Below are positions 46,244-55,423 of a stretch of 64,000 nt of DNA, one piece after another. A model generated the notes under the pieces. The model did no database searches. It had not been told where the DNA came from and saw only the letters and a list, made by a program, of their open reading frames with translations. The DNA is from Cloacimonetes bacterium UBA5614 (GTDB lineage: Bacteria; Cloacimonadota; Cloacimonadia; Cloacimonadales; Cloacimonadaceae). Both the position numbers and the translations under genes were made by a program. The stretch is taken from NCBI GenBank assembly GCA_002424605.1, contig DIKQ01000011.1, forward strand, positions 1 through 64,000, read 5' to 3'. The stretch's first letter is position 1. Every line of letters begins with the position of its first letter.

Positions 46244-46834
46244 ATGTTTACATTATTACAAGTCGCTGTGGTTGATACTTTGATGGAAGAGCTTCCCCTG
46301 GAAGTGGTGAAGCCTGATTTCTGGGTAAAAGCTCTGCCTGTGATACAGGTCTGGGCAATCAAACTGCTGGCTGTAGTTTTAATCTTTCTGGTGGGCAAAT
46401 GGATTGCCAGGATGATAGCCAAATTCGTCAGCAAAGCGCTGAACAAGAAAAAGGGCAATGAAACCCTGGCAGCTTTTATGAGCAGTATCGCCTATTTCCT
46501 GATAATGATTTTCGTACTTATTGCAGCCATAAACAAACTTGGCATACAGACCACCTCCCTCATAGCAATCATCGGCGCTGCAGGATTGGCAGTCGGCCTG
46601 GCATTGCAGGGCTCTCTTTCAAACTTCGCCGCCGGGGTAATGCTGATAATGTTCAAACCATTCCGGGTGGGCGATAACGTAACGGGCGCCGGACAAACCG
46701 GCAAAGTGCACGAAATCCAGATGTTCAGCACCATCCTGGTGGGTGAGGAAGGCAAAGCGATAATCATCCCCAACTCCAAAATCACCGGTGATATAATCAT
46801 CAACTTTGAAGGCGTCAACAGGTTGCAGGACTGA
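46244..46834 (+). CDS. Short MscS-type mechanosensitive channel
   Basis: 196 aa. MscS channels release solutes on osmotic downshift. Three membrane helices are visible: AIKLLAVVLIFLVGKW, FMSSIAYFLIMIFVLIAAI, and the pore helix with AAGLAVGLALQGSLSNFAAGV, the most conserved part of the family. The beta domain (FKPFRVGDNVTGAGQTGKVHEIQMFSTIL, IIIPNSKITGDIIIN) is complete, but the C-terminal alpha/beta cage of MscS (~90 residues) is missing because a stop follows FEGVNRLQD. No frameshift is evident. It may be a naturally short form or a recently truncated one. Confidence 0.88.
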   Translation: MFTLLQVAVVDTLMEELPLEVVKPDFWVKALPVIQVWAIKLLAVVLIFLVGKWIARMIAKFVSKALNKKKGNETLAAFMSSIAYFLIMIFVLIAAINKLGIQTTSLIAIIGAAGLAVGLALQGSLSNFAAGVMLIMFKPFRVGDNVTGAGQTGKVHEIQMFSTILVGEEGKAIIIPNSKITGDIIINFEGVNRLQD

Positions 46835-46850
46835 TAGGGAGGATGTAAGA

Positions 46851-47732
46851 ATGAGACACAGGATAATTCTGCTAATTCTGCTGCTCAGCCTGGCAGGAAT
46901 GCTTTCCGCCCAAGGCTGGAGATTCTATAGCGATGCCAGCCTCTCCCTCGCCCAAAGCTCTTACAGTGACAACTGGGCTGGTACGGAACTCAGCAGCATC
47001 ACCTGGTTCGGCAATTCCAATTCCTTCGCTGAAAAACAACTGACCAAACGCATGCACAACAAGACCTCGCTGAAACTTGCCTTCGGACAGACCCATAACC
47101 AGAAGACAGATGCGGAAGGCGACAGATATTGGGCAAAACCGGACAAGACCACTGATAATATAGATTTGGAAACCGTGCTCAAGTTCACGCTGGATGCCTT
47201 TGTGGACCCGTATCTGAGCGGACGCATGGAAAGCCAGTTCCTGGATTTTTCACAGCAGGCTATCGGCAATTCGCGCACCCTGAATCCCATCCGTTTCACA
47301 GAAGCTGCGGGTGTTTCCAAGACCTTTATCAAAAAGGATAACGAAGGGCTCAGCGCCCGTCTCGGCGCCGCTTTCCGCCAGAATATGGACAGGCATTCAG
47401 CCGTGCCCTCAACTGTGGATGAATACGAAAACATCACCACCAACGACGGCGGTCTGGAATTCATCACCGAATACAACAAAGGCGTCAAGATTACAAACCT
47501 GCTGTTCACCAGCCGGTTGAGTGTGTTTCAGGCTGTGTTCAATTCCAAGTCAGATGAACTGAATGATGACTGGAAAGCTGCGGACGTTGTCTGGGATAAC
47601 GTGCTGAGCACCAAGCTTTTCTCTATGGTTACCGCCAGCTTGAACGTCCAGTTTAAGTATGAAAAGCAAGAGGACAGGAAATTCCAGTATAAGGAAACCC
47701 TGGGGCTGGGATTCAGCTACCAGCTGTTCTGA
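46851..47732 (+). CDS. DUF3078-like outer-membrane beta-barrel protein
   Basis: 293 aa from the ATG at 46851, with GGGAGGATG behind it and a signal peptide starting there (MRHRIILLILLLSLAGMLSA); the longer frame runs into the channel gene and is unlikely. The rest alternates amphipathic beta strands with aromatic residues and short polar turns (WRFYSDASLSLAQSSYSDNW, ending LGLGFSYQLF with a terminal Phe typical of barrels). The family is unassigned functionally. Its stop codon abuts the stop of the convergent htrA gene with no spacer. Confidence 0.8.
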   Translation: MRHRIILLILLLSLAGMLSAQGWRFYSDASLSLAQSSYSDNWAGTELSSITWFGNSNSFAEKQLTKRMHNKTSLKLAFGQTHNQKTDAEGDRYWAKPDKTTDNIDLETVLKFTLDAFVDPYLSGRMESQFLDFSQQAIGNSRTLNPIRFTEAAGVSKTFIKKDNEGLSARLGAAFRQNMDRHSAVPSTVDEYENITTNDGGLEFITEYNKGVKITNLLFTSRLSVFQAVFNSKSDELNDDWKAADVVWDNVLSTKLFSMVTASLNVQFKYEKQEDRKFQYKETLGLGFSYQLF

Positions 47733-48887
47733 TTACTCGACTGCTTTGTAGCTGATTGTCTGTTTCTTGCCTTCCCGGTAGATATCAAACACGATATCGT
47801 CGCCGACCAGGATGTCTGAAACGGCAATCTTGATGTCATTACCGGAAAGAATAGCCATGCCATTCACTTTGGTAATGACGTCGCTGTTACGGAGTCCCGC
47901 TTTAAAGGCGGGACTTTTTTCATCCAGCTCAACCACTATAACGCCGTTCTGGTTTTCCAGGTTCAGGTAGGCAGCCAGGTCTTTGTTGACTTCCTGTACC
48001 TTGAAGCTGAAATTGACGGGACGGATTTTGTTGTGTCTGATGAGTTCGCTTACGGTGCGTTTGACCCTGTCTATGGGCAATGCGAAGCCGATTCCGATGC
48101 TGCCTCCGCTTTCTGAAACGATGAAGGTGTTGATGCCTATCACTTCGCCGTTGATGTTGACCAGCGGACCCCCGGAATTACCCTGGTTGATGGCAGCGTC
48201 TGTCTGAATCATATCTTTGTAGATGGCGTCTCCCTGCTTCTGGCCAAAGTTTCTCTTAGTGGCGGAAATCACGCCTACGGCAACGCTGGGCTTGGTGTCG
48301 TTCATCATAAAACCATAAGGGTTTCCCAGGGCAATTGCCCACTCGCCGATAATCAGGTCTTTGCTTGTCCCAAGTTTGGCAAAGGGAAGTTTTTTGCCTT
48401 CAATCTTGAGCACCGCAATGTCACTGCCGGAATCAGTGCCGACCACAGCGGCGTCAAACTCACGCGCGTCCGGCAGCACAATCTTGATTTGAGTGGCACC
48501 CTTGACCACGTGGGCATTGGTGATAATATGCCCGTCCTTATCAATAATGACGCCGCTGCCTATCCCCTGCACCTGGCGCTGCATGGGCATGCCTCCGAAG
48601 AAATCCCCGAAAGGCCAGCCGAAAGGACTTAGACCACCACGAACTATCTCTGTCTTGATTACATTGACAGATACCACAGCAGGTTCCACTATCTGGACAG
48701 AATTGGTAATAGCGTTCTGGCGGGTGATATTCAGTTCAGTATTGGTTCTCTGACGCTGGTCACGCCTGGCAAAGAAATCGTCCTTTCCGAAGACGGAACC
48801 ATGGATGTTATTAATCAGCAACAGGCTGATGCCTGCGTTGAGCATCACGATTACTATGCCGAATATGAGTAAATTTGGTCTTTGCAT
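47733..48887 (-). CDS. HtrA/DegQ-family periplasmic serine protease
   Basis: 384 aa. An N-terminal signal anchor (LLIFGIVIVMLNAGISLLL) is followed by a trypsin-like domain with His ~125 (TNAHVV), Asp ~156 (GSDIAVLKIE) and Ser ~238 (QGNSGGPLVN), so the triad is complete. One C-terminal PDZ domain (VIVVELDEKSPAFKAGLRN, DVITKVNG) is present; DegP has two. It degrades or refolds misfolded envelope proteins. It is the last gene of an array that also encodes SurA and PpiC-type chaperones. AGAGGTTAAC precedes the ATG. Confidence 0.95.
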   Translation of the reverse strand: MQRPNLLIFGIVIVMLNAGISLLLINNIHGSVFGKDDFFARRDQRQRTNTELNITRQNAITNSVQIVEPAVVSVNVIKTEIVRGGLSPFGWPFGDFFGGMPMQRQVQGIGSGVIIDKDGHIITNAHVVKGATQIKIVLPDAREFDAAVVGTDSGSDIAVLKIEGKKLPFAKLGTSKDLIIGEWAIALGNPYGFMMNDTKPSVAVGVISATKRNFGQKQGDAIYKDMIQTDAAINQGNSGGPLVNINGEVIGINTFIVSESGGSIGIGFALPIDRVKRTVSELIRHNKIRPVNFSFKVQEVNKDLAAYLNLENQNGVIVVELDEKSPAFKAGLRNSDVITKVNGMAILSGNDIKIAVSDILVGDDIVFDIYREGKKQTISYKAVE

Positions 48888-48902
48888 GTTAACCTCTGTA
48901 TC

Positions 48903-49661
48903 TTAAGACAAAATAAGCTGTAAAATACTTTCAATTTTTTCGGTATCCACCCTGGTGTCATAACAGGGTCCGAAGGGACGCTCGTTCAGGATGGCATAAA
49001 CAGGGAATTTCCAGCTTTCCCTCACGCCGTCGGTCAAATCCCGGTGACAGGCAACGGCAATGATGGCATCAGGCTGGATGTCGTTGACAATCTTGCGCGC
49101 CAGGGTGCCTCCGTTGGCAATGCCAATCTTCATATCAAATCTCTTGCCCAGGTCCTTCAGGTTGCAGATATCGCATTCCCCGCAATCTTCACAGCTGTTG
49201 ATGTCCCGCGTGATACGAACCTTGCAGTCATGAAACTGCAGACAATGCGGCAGCAACAGCAAAAGACGGGATTGGCTGTTCAGCTTGTTATTTGCAAGAA
49301 ATATCCTGTTCTGGAACTCCAGAAAGGACGTCTGTATATCTTCCCTGGATAACCTGAACAGAGTGGCAATAACCATGGCGAAAGGGTAGTAAACAAAAAA
49401 CAGAAACCATTTTGCCGTTTTGTGGAGCTTCCCGAAGGGGCGGTCAAAGCTTTCATACAAAAGCATCAGAAGCCATAGAAAGCTCAGGAAAATAGCAGCA
49501 AAAGTAAATAAAAATGCTGTAATCCGCTCGAACATGGAAGTAATCTGGATTGACTCAGTATGAAAGACAATTGCAGCCAATATGCCGGTTAAAACAATCA
49601 GCACACTGCTTACTGCAAGGGGAAAAGCGCTCGTTGACCTGATTGCTTTCCAGTTATTCAT
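48903..49661 (-). CDS. DUF116 membrane protein with Cys cluster
   Basis: 252 aa from the ATG at 49661, which overlaps the end of fmt by 8 bp; the longer frame to 49748 is inside fmt. Two membrane helices lie in the N-terminal third (FPLAVSSVLIVLTGILAAIV, ITAFLFTFAAIFLSFLWLLML). The soluble part has LLLLPHCLQFHDC, then CEDCGECDIC, then ANGGTLARKIVNDIQPDAIIAVACHRDLTDG. The regularly spaced Cys suggest an iron-sulfur or zinc site. DUF116 genes often accompany fmt in genomes, which is what is seen here; function is unknown. Confidence 0.85.
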   Translation of the reverse strand: MNNWKAIRSTSAFPLAVSSVLIVLTGILAAIVFHTESIQITSMFERITAFLFTFAAIFLSFLWLLMLLYESFDRPFGKLHKTAKWFLFFVYYPFAMVIATLFRLSREDIQTSFLEFQNRIFLANNKLNSQSRLLLLLPHCLQFHDCKVRITRDINSCEDCGECDICNLKDLGKRFDMKIGIANGGTLARKIVNDIQPDAIIAVACHRDLTDGVRESWKFPVYAILNERPFGPCYDTRVDTEKIESILQLILS

Positions 49662-50610
49662 GATGCTCCATCCTTTCTCCGGGTGTGATTCTGGCTCCCA
49701 GATGATAAGCCCAGGCAGACATCGCCGGCTTTCCTGCCGGCTGCACATGCTTTATCAGCAATTGCCCGGCACCGGCCTGAACCGTAAATCCCGTGTTCTT
49801 GATCAGGGCGACAACGCTTCCCGGTTCTAAACCGCTATTCTCTTCCAAGATGTCCGCTTCCAATATTTTCAGCTGTTGTCCGCGGAAATAAGTATAAGCT
49901 CCCGGCAACAGGGAAAGCGCTCTGATGTGGTTTCGGACCTCTGCAGCTGGCTGATTCCAGTCCAGGATGCAATCCGCCTTTTCCAGCTTACGGCAATAGC
50001 TCGCCCTGGTTTCATCCTGCGGAATGGGTTCCTGATGCTTTTCAGACCAGTCGTTCAGGAACTGCAGCAGGAATCTGGCTCCAATCCTGGATAGTCGGTC
50101 TGACAGGAGTGTGGCATTTTCATCCGGAAAGACAAACAGAGGCCTGGAAACATAGACAGGACCGGCATCCATTCTACCTGTAAGCTTGAATATGCTAATC
50201 CCGGTCTGAACCATACCCTGCCACAGGGCAAAGGGTATGGGCGCAGCGCCACGCAGTTCCGGAAGGAGGGAGGGATGCAGGTTTATGGCACCATGAACTG
50301 CCGAATTCCGCACAGCTTTGTTCAGCTTTTGACCATAGGCGACTGTAACCAGCAGGTCAGCGCCAAGACCGGCAAGAACAGCCAGCGAGTCTTCGCTGTT
50401 GATGTCCTCCGGCTGGAAGACAGGGATGTTGTGCGCTAAGGCAAGCTCCTTAACCGGAGTGGCTTTCAGCTTGAGGTTGCGCCCCCCCGGACGGTCCGGC
50501 TGCGTATAAACGGCAATGGGCTTGAACCGTTCCGATTCTATCAAGGCCTTAAGCGATGGAACGGCAAATTCGGGGCTTCCCAGGAATATTATCCGCTCGA
50601 AGTCACTCAT
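49654..50610 (-). CDS. fmt: Methionyl-tRNA formyltransferase
   Basis: 318 aa. It formylates initiator Met-tRNA with 10-formyl-tetrahydrofolate. FLGSPEFAVPSLKAL opens the protein, and the folate/catalytic block NLHPSLLPELRGAAPI is intact, with the C-terminal OB-like domain present. The start overlaps the def stop as ATGA, giving coupled synthesis of formylase and deformylase. Confidence 0.96.
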   Translation of the reverse strand: MSDFERIIFLGSPEFAVPSLKALIESERFKPIAVYTQPDRPGGRNLKLKATPVKELALAHNIPVFQPEDINSEDSLAVLAGLGADLLVTVAYGQKLNKAVRNSAVHGAINLHPSLLPELRGAAPIPFALWQGMVQTGISIFKLTGRMDAGPVYVSRPLFVFPDENATLLSDRLSRIGARFLLQFLNDWSEKHQEPIPQDETRASYCRKLEKADCILDWNQPAAEVRNHIRALSLLPGAYTYFRGQQLKILEADILEENSGLEPGSVVALIKNTGFTVQAGAGQLLIKHVQPAGKPAMSAWAYHLGARITPGERMEHHE

Positions 50611-51188
50611 CCTTTTTTCGGAACATTGGGGTCGTAAATGTCTTCCCTGATGTTCTTTCCGTCAACTGCCGTGCTCATTATCATCTTGAGCTTGCGCTTG
50701 ATTTTGAGCAGGGCAAGCTTGCTGATTTTGTCTACGAAGAGAATGCCGTTCAGATGGTCATACTCATGCTGGATAACGACTGCCTTGTACCCTTCCGCTT
50801 CCTCTTCATGCTCTTCGCCTGCCGGGTCAAAGTAAGAGTACTTTATCCGGTTAAAGCGCTTCACTTTGGCATAAATGCCGGGAACGCTCAAACAGCCTTC
50901 CTCCATCTCATATTCGCCTTCGCCGGCTTTGATGACGGGATTTATCATTACGACGGGATTCGGTTCCGAATCTTCCCTGCTATAGTCCATATCTATCACA
51001 AAAAGACGCTGGTTCAGGCCCACCTGATTGGCTGCCAGCCCCACTCCGTCTCTTTCATACATGGTATGCGTCATATCACGCACGATTTTCTGCAGTTTCT
51101 CATCAAAATTGCGCACAGGCAACGCTTTCATCCTAAGCATTGCGTCGCCATATACCCTGACGGGAAGCAGCTTTGGTAATACACTCAT
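50607..51188 (-). CDS. def: Peptide deformylase
   Basis: 193 aa. It removes the N-formyl group from new proteins, using a metal. All three motifs are present: GVGLAANQVG, EEGCLSVPG with the metal Cys, and QHEYDHLNG with the two metal His. It is paired with fmt downstream. The ribosome-binding site AGAGGT is 11 bases from the ATG, rather far. Confidence 0.96.
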   Translation of the reverse strand: MSVLPKLLPVRVYGDAMLRMKALPVRNFDEKLQKIVRDMTHTMYERDGVGLAANQVGLNQRLFVIDMDYSREDSEPNPVVMINPVIKAGEGEYEMEEGCLSVPGIYAKVKRFNRIKYSYFDPAGEEHEEEAEGYKAVVIQHEYDHLNGILFVDKISKLALLKIKRKLKMIMSTAVDGKNIREDIYDPNVPKKG

Positions 51189-51250
51189 AATTATGATACC
51201 TCTAAGTCAGAATACAGACCTGAAACTGTATTATCATGACCGGCAGATGG

Positions 51251-51598
51251 TTATACTGCCTGATTATTGTCCTTGTTCAGAATGGTCACAATAGCTGAAC
51301 GCTGAAATTCCACCCTGATATGGTTTGTTTCGTCAATCTCGATAACTACCACGTTCTTGTCGGGTTTAATCGATGTAATGCGTCCTATGATGCCGCCATT
51401 GGTCAAAACCCAGTCGTGTTCCTTGATACTTTCCAGCATCTGCTGCATTTCTTTTTGTTTCTTGCTCTGGGGACGAATCATGAAGAACCACATCACAAAG
51501 AATATCAGGATAAAAGGCAGAAAGGACATAATGGGATTTCCCTGCTGTCCTGAGCCTGCCTGTGCATTCTGGGCCATTGCTAAAATGATATATGACAT
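51251..51598 (-). CDS. yajC: Preprotein translocase subunit YajC
   Basis: 115 aa, one membrane helix near the N-terminus (PFILIFFVMWFFMIRPQSKK) followed by a small cytosolic beta domain (HDWVLTNGGIIGRI). YajC associates with SecDF in protein export. AAAGGAG precedes the ATG. SecD and SecF are not adjacent here. Confidence 0.93.
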   Translation of the reverse strand: MSYIILAMAQNAQAGSGQQGNPIMSFLPFILIFFVMWFFMIRPQSKKQKEMQQMLESIKEHDWVLTNGGIIGRITSIKPDKNVVVIEIDETNHIRVEFQRSAIVTILNKDNNQAV

Positions 51599-51613
51599 AT
51601 ATATCTCCTTTTT

Positions 51614-52117
51614 TTAATATATAAAGAATTTGGGATAGATCCTGACCAGGACCTGCAAAAAGACATTTGTGTATATTCCCGCCAAAACGTCGTCAGTCAT
51701 GACCCCCCAGCCGCCTTTGAGTTTCTGCAGCAGCTTGATGGGATAGGGCTTGGCAATATCAAACACCCTGAAGATGGCAAAAGCATAGACCGCCAGCAGG
51801 AGTGACTTTGGTAAAAACATCACACTGATAAAGTAACCGACAAATTCGTCAAACACAATGCTGCCTGCGTCGTGTCCCAGTTTTTTCTCCGCTTTGCCGG
51901 TGATGAATACCCCGATAAAATATGCCAGCACGATCAGGGGGAGTATCGTGAGGGTAACGTGGGCTTTCTCCACGATATCCTCTCGTATCAATAGATAAAG
52001 AGCTGCTGCTGCTGCTGTGCCGAAAGTTCCGGGCATAAAGGGGATAAAACCTATGCCGAATACAGTGCTCAGCAGGGTATAGATATTCAGCTTGCCTGCA
52101 GGGCGGGTAATGCTCAA
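51614..52117 (-). CDS. pgpA: Phosphatidylglycerophosphatase A
   Basis: 167 aa integral membrane enzyme that makes phosphatidylglycerol. GIGFIPFMPGTFGTAAAA, DEFVGYFISV and WGVMTDDVLAGIYTN are family blocks holding the acidic catalytic residues. It starts at TTG, overlapping the upstream SurA-like stop as TTGA, an example of coupled start. A later Met is not a better fit because the conserved block begins soon after. Confidence 0.92.
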   Translation of the reverse strand: MSITRPAGKLNIYTLLSTVFGIGFIPFMPGTFGTAAAAALYLLIREDIVEKAHVTLTILPLIVLAYFIGVFITGKAEKKLGHDAGSIVFDEFVGYFISVMFLPKSLLLAVYAFAIFRVFDIAKPYPIKLLQKLKGGWGVMTDDVLAGIYTNVFLQVLVRIYPKFFIY

Positions 52118-53370
52118 AGCAATATCTCCACGTGGATTTCCTGTTTGAGCTGTTCTACCCAGTCATCGTAAATCTTGATTTGTTTCTGCCTTGAGATGAT
52201 TTCCTGAACCTGGCTGCGGACTTCATCATAGGTATAGATTCTGCCGGGAATTTCCCTGGTTTTGCTGAAAAGGTACATGGTGCCTTCATTTTCCAATACT
52301 TCCGTAATGCTGCCCACCTGCAGGGATTTCAGGATGGGAGCGAATAATTCCGGGAAGTCCTGTTCGCTGAATTCACCGATAATCCCGCCTTCCTTTGCCG
52401 TTTCCTCGTCAATGGACCATTGGGAAGCCAATTCTGCAAAGCTCTTTCCTGAGAGGAATTCCTGCCGGATGCCTTCCATTTTTGCCAGAGACGCCAGGCT
52501 GTCTTCCGCTGAGGGCACCAGAAGCTTCAGGATATGGCTTACCCTGATTTCATCGCCCCGCTTTTCCTCCATTTTGATGAGATGATATCCATACTGTGTC
52601 CTTACGACATCGCTGATTTCACCCACCCTGAGAGCAAAAGCCGCATCTTCAAAAGGCTTGACCATCATGCCTCGGCTGAAGAACCCCAGGTTTCCGCCCT
52701 GTTCCGCACTGGGGCACTGGCTTTCCACCATGGCAACAGTTGCAAAGTTACCCCCGGCGCTCAGCCGGTTCTGGATATCCCTGATGGCTTTCAGCTGAGC
52801 CTGATTGGTCTCTTCGCTGACTTCCATGTTACGGATAATCATGCCGATTTCCCAGGTTACGGGTTTTACGGCCAGGGAATCTTTATGCGCATTGTAAAAG
52901 CTCTGCATTTCCTTTTCTGAAACCATTACCTTGAGCGCAATCTGTTTCTGGTAAAACTGCTGTGTAAGCGCCTGCTCCGTCATCAGTTCAATAAAATACC
53001 TCACCAGGTCGCTATTGGTGAGCTTCATCTTGCGGAGTTCCCTCTGGTATTCCTCTTCAGAGCCAAAGCGCGTCTTGATTTGCCTGACCTGCTTTTCGGC
53101 AGCTGCCTTGATTTTATTGTCATCTACCGTATAATTCAGCTCTTTGGCTTTCTGGATTATCAGCCTGCTTTCAATCATTTGGGCGAGGATGTCGCTTTCG
53201 TGCATCCCTTCTTTTATCATGCCGGCGCTCTGCATCTGGTTTATCTGCTTTATCAGGTCGCTGAGCAGGATAATATCGTTCCCCACCCTGGCGATTATCT
53301 TATCAACCACTTCTGCGCATACCAGCGACAGCATGGCTATCAGGATTATTGTAAGGGCAATCTTCTTCAT
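52114..53370 (-). CDS. SurA-like periplasmic peptidyl-prolyl isomerase
   Basis: 418 aa. The signal peptide is MKKIALTIILIAMLSLVCAEV. A SurA_N chaperone domain (VDKIIARVGNDIILLSDL) comes first, then two parvulin domains (MIIRNMEVSEETNQAQLK..., with CPSAEQGGNLGFFSRGMMVKP; and VSHILKLLVPSAEDSL, with EGGIIGEFSEQDFPELF). SurA carries outer-membrane barrel proteins through the periplasm, which fits the barrel proteins encoded in this window. AAGGATAAAAG precedes the ATG. Confidence 0.92.
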   Translation of the reverse strand: MKKIALTIILIAMLSLVCAEVVDKIIARVGNDIILLSDLIKQINQMQSAGMIKEGMHESDILAQMIESRLIIQKAKELNYTVDDNKIKAAAEKQVRQIKTRFGSEEEYQRELRKMKLTNSDLVRYFIELMTEQALTQQFYQKQIALKVMVSEKEMQSFYNAHKDSLAVKPVTWEIGMIIRNMEVSEETNQAQLKAIRDIQNRLSAGGNFATVAMVESQCPSAEQGGNLGFFSRGMMVKPFEDAAFALRVGEISDVVRTQYGYHLIKMEEKRGDEIRVSHILKLLVPSAEDSLASLAKMEGIRQEFLSGKSFAELASQWSIDEETAKEGGIIGEFSEQDFPELFAPILKSLQVGSITEVLENEGTMYLFSKTREIPGRIYTYDEVRSQVQEIISRQKQIKIYDDWVEQLKQEIHVEILL

Positions 53371-53382
53371 CTTTTATCCTTA

Positions 53383-54183
53383 TTAAATCATCAGATAGAT
53401 ATCTGATTTGCTTTTCAGTTCCTGTATCAGGTCATCATATACCTGTTTGCGTCTTTCTTCCAGAATTCTTCTGCGGATTTCGTCTTTCTGGTTTTCGAAT
53501 CCGGTCTCGCCGGTTCCAGCCACTTCCTCGTAATACCTGAAGATATAATAACCGTTATCTTTCTGCAGGGATGACACTTCATACAGCTGAAGCCTGCTGG
53601 CGGCCTGCCAGAAAGCGCTGTCTGCATCGGCTGAAGTGACAGTTCCCATAAAGCCACCGTTCCTGCCCACCTCTTCCTGGGAATAAACCTTGGCTGCATC
53701 CTCAAACTTCATTCCGCTCTGGATTTCCGCCCTTACCCTGTTTACCTGGGTTGGGTCTGTCAGGAAAATTCGCTGGATTTTATAGTTTTTGAGCGGTTGG
53801 GAAAATTCACCCTGGTGAATACGGTAATAGTTAAACATTTCTTCTTCGCTGATTTTTTCCGCATCCAGCCTGGAAGCAATCAAAGCATTGCCCAGAATCT
53901 TCTGTTCCGCATACCTGATGCTGTTTTTGACTGCCTTGTCTTTGTTTATGCCCTGTTTTTCCGCTTCATTAGCCAGTAAGGTCAGGTTTACCCATTGCTG
54001 GACATACTCTTTTTTCTGCCCGGAACTCAGGGAGACCCATTCCTTATCGGTAAAGTTATTCCTGAATTCTTCCATGGTCAGCTTTGTATCGCCTACCTGG
54101 GCTACCACCTCTCCCTTGCTTTCAAACATGGAGCAGGACATCAGAATGCTGCTGAGAACAAGCACGATAATGAAGTATTTCAT
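53383..54183 (-). CDS. PpiC-type peptidyl-prolyl isomerase lipoprotein
   Basis: 266 aa. The lipobox LMSC near residue 17 predicts a lipid-anchored periplasmic protein. An N-terminal SurA/PrsA-like chaperone arm (VVAQVGDTKLTMEEFRNNF) and a single parvulin domain (IQRIFLTDPTQVNRVRAEI, EEVGRNGGFMG) follow. It lies 13 bp before the SurA-like gene. The two are probably co-made extracytoplasmic folding factors. Confidence 0.9.
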   Translation of the reverse strand: MKYFIIVLVLSSILMSCSMFESKGEVVAQVGDTKLTMEEFRNNFTDKEWVSLSSGQKKEYVQQWVNLTLLANEAEKQGINKDKAVKNSIRYAEQKILGNALIASRLDAEKISEEEMFNYYRIHQGEFSQPLKNYKIQRIFLTDPTQVNRVRAEIQSGMKFEDAAKVYSQEEVGRNGGFMGTVTSADADSAFWQAASRLQLYEVSSLQKDNGYYIFRYYEEVAGTGETGFENQKDEIRRRILEERRKQVYDDLIQELKSKSDIYLMI

Positions 54184-54199
54184 TGGCAGACCCCGTCTT

Positions 54200-55423
54200 T
54201 TAATTGCCTTTCAGATAAGGCACTGTATAATAAATCCTCACATAAGGCCTTTTCCCGGCAGGGGCATTGGCATAATGCCAGAATTCCAGACTGCCGAAGT
54301 TCTGCATTTCAGATGTGTTTTTTATCACTATTCCGTTATTTCCCGCATCGCCGGATGTAAACGCCTGGGTCAGGGCAGTGATGTCTATCTTTACCGAATC
54401 CGCATTGATGACAGATGTGCTGTTGTAGGTATGGGTGATAATCTCCAGGTCGCTGTCTGTCAGGATTATATTATTCACCAGCGTATCCGGCTTTACCCTG
54501 TAGGGAAAGAAATTGCACCTGGTATTGCTGTAATAGGGATTTTCTTTGATAAAAAGTATGAGTTCTGCCTTGTTGATGGTCATCCTCTTGCGGTCAAGCT
54601 CGCTCAGTTGATTACCGTCCTTGTCTTTGAAGATACTGATAGGCAGTCCGTTCTTTATCATCATTCTCTGCGGAAGCAGGTTTTTTAACATCAGGGTAGT
54701 CTCTGAGACTTCTGTCTGAGTGCCTGTCACCCGGTAGCTGTCCCTGATGGCTCTCTGGCTGTAGCTGAGGGTATCGCTAGAACCGGGAACCCTGTATTTG
54801 AAAGTGAGCAGGGGTCCATTGCCGGACTCTGTGGATTTAAACTCCATCCAGTGCCCTCTTTCGCCGATTGTCTTTATCACCAGGTTCAGTCCTGTTACGC
54901 CTTCCGTTTTCCAGTTTTCGATTATCTCATTGGGGATATTGATGGAAAGGGTGTCTCCGGAAGTGCTGATGGTATCCTGCACGGTAAAGTTAGGGATGTT
55001 GAGGCTATAGATGTCTACATCAGAAATCACGTCGGTGGAGTCAGCCGCCCAGTTTTTAGTCAGTTTGTGGAAAGAAAGCACCAATGGATTGCTATTGAGC
55101 GGGGAACGGCGGGTTGCCACCAGTTTCAGCACCGGCTGCTGCAGGACGATGATGGTATCTGCCAATCCCGAAAACCGCATCACGCTTATGGCGTCAATTG
55201 CAGCGTCAGTCCCGCAGACCAGGGATGTCTCCGTGCCTTTCACCTTGCCTGCATGCGTATATGAATACCCTGTGTAAAAGGTGCTGTCCATGGCAATCAT
55301 GGGAGTAAGTCCGGACCAGTTGTCACCTGTCAGGTTATCTTTCCTGGTACAGGCAGAAACAAGCATTACCAAAACGGCTGTAAACAGCAGAACAGGCAGT
55401 ACAGACATCTTTCTCATATTCAT
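54200..55423 (-). CDS. Lipoprotein of unknown function, beta-rich
   Basis: 407 aa. A signal peptide ends in a VSAC lipobox, so the mature protein is an anchored lipoprotein. The body is beta-rich with repeated segments similar to DNRLRE-type or DUF4270-like domains (VLSFHKLTKNWAADSTDV, LNLVIKTIGERGHWMEFKS, AELILFIKENPYYSN), without catalytic motifs. It starts the envelope-folding gene array, upstream of PpiC and SurA, suggesting an envelope role. Its leader overlaps the AT-rich part of the replication origin. Confidence 0.75.
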   Translation of the reverse strand: MNMRKMSVLPVLLFTAVLVMLVSACTRKDNLTGDNWSGLTPMIAMDSTFYTGYSYTHAGKVKGTETSLVCGTDAAIDAISVMRFSGLADTIIVLQQPVLKLVATRRSPLNSNPLVLSFHKLTKNWAADSTDVISDVDIYSLNIPNFTVQDTISTSGDTLSINIPNEIIENWKTEGVTGLNLVIKTIGERGHWMEFKSTESGNGPLLTFKYRVPGSSDTLSYSQRAIRDSYRVTGTQTEVSETTLMLKNLLPQRMMIKNGLPISIFKDKDGNQLSELDRKRMTINKAELILFIKENPYYSNTRCNFFPYRVKPDTLVNNIILTDSDLEIITHTYNSTSVINADSVKIDITALTQAFTSGDAGNNGIVIKNTSEMQNFGSLEFWHYANAPAGKRPYVRIYYTVPYLKGN

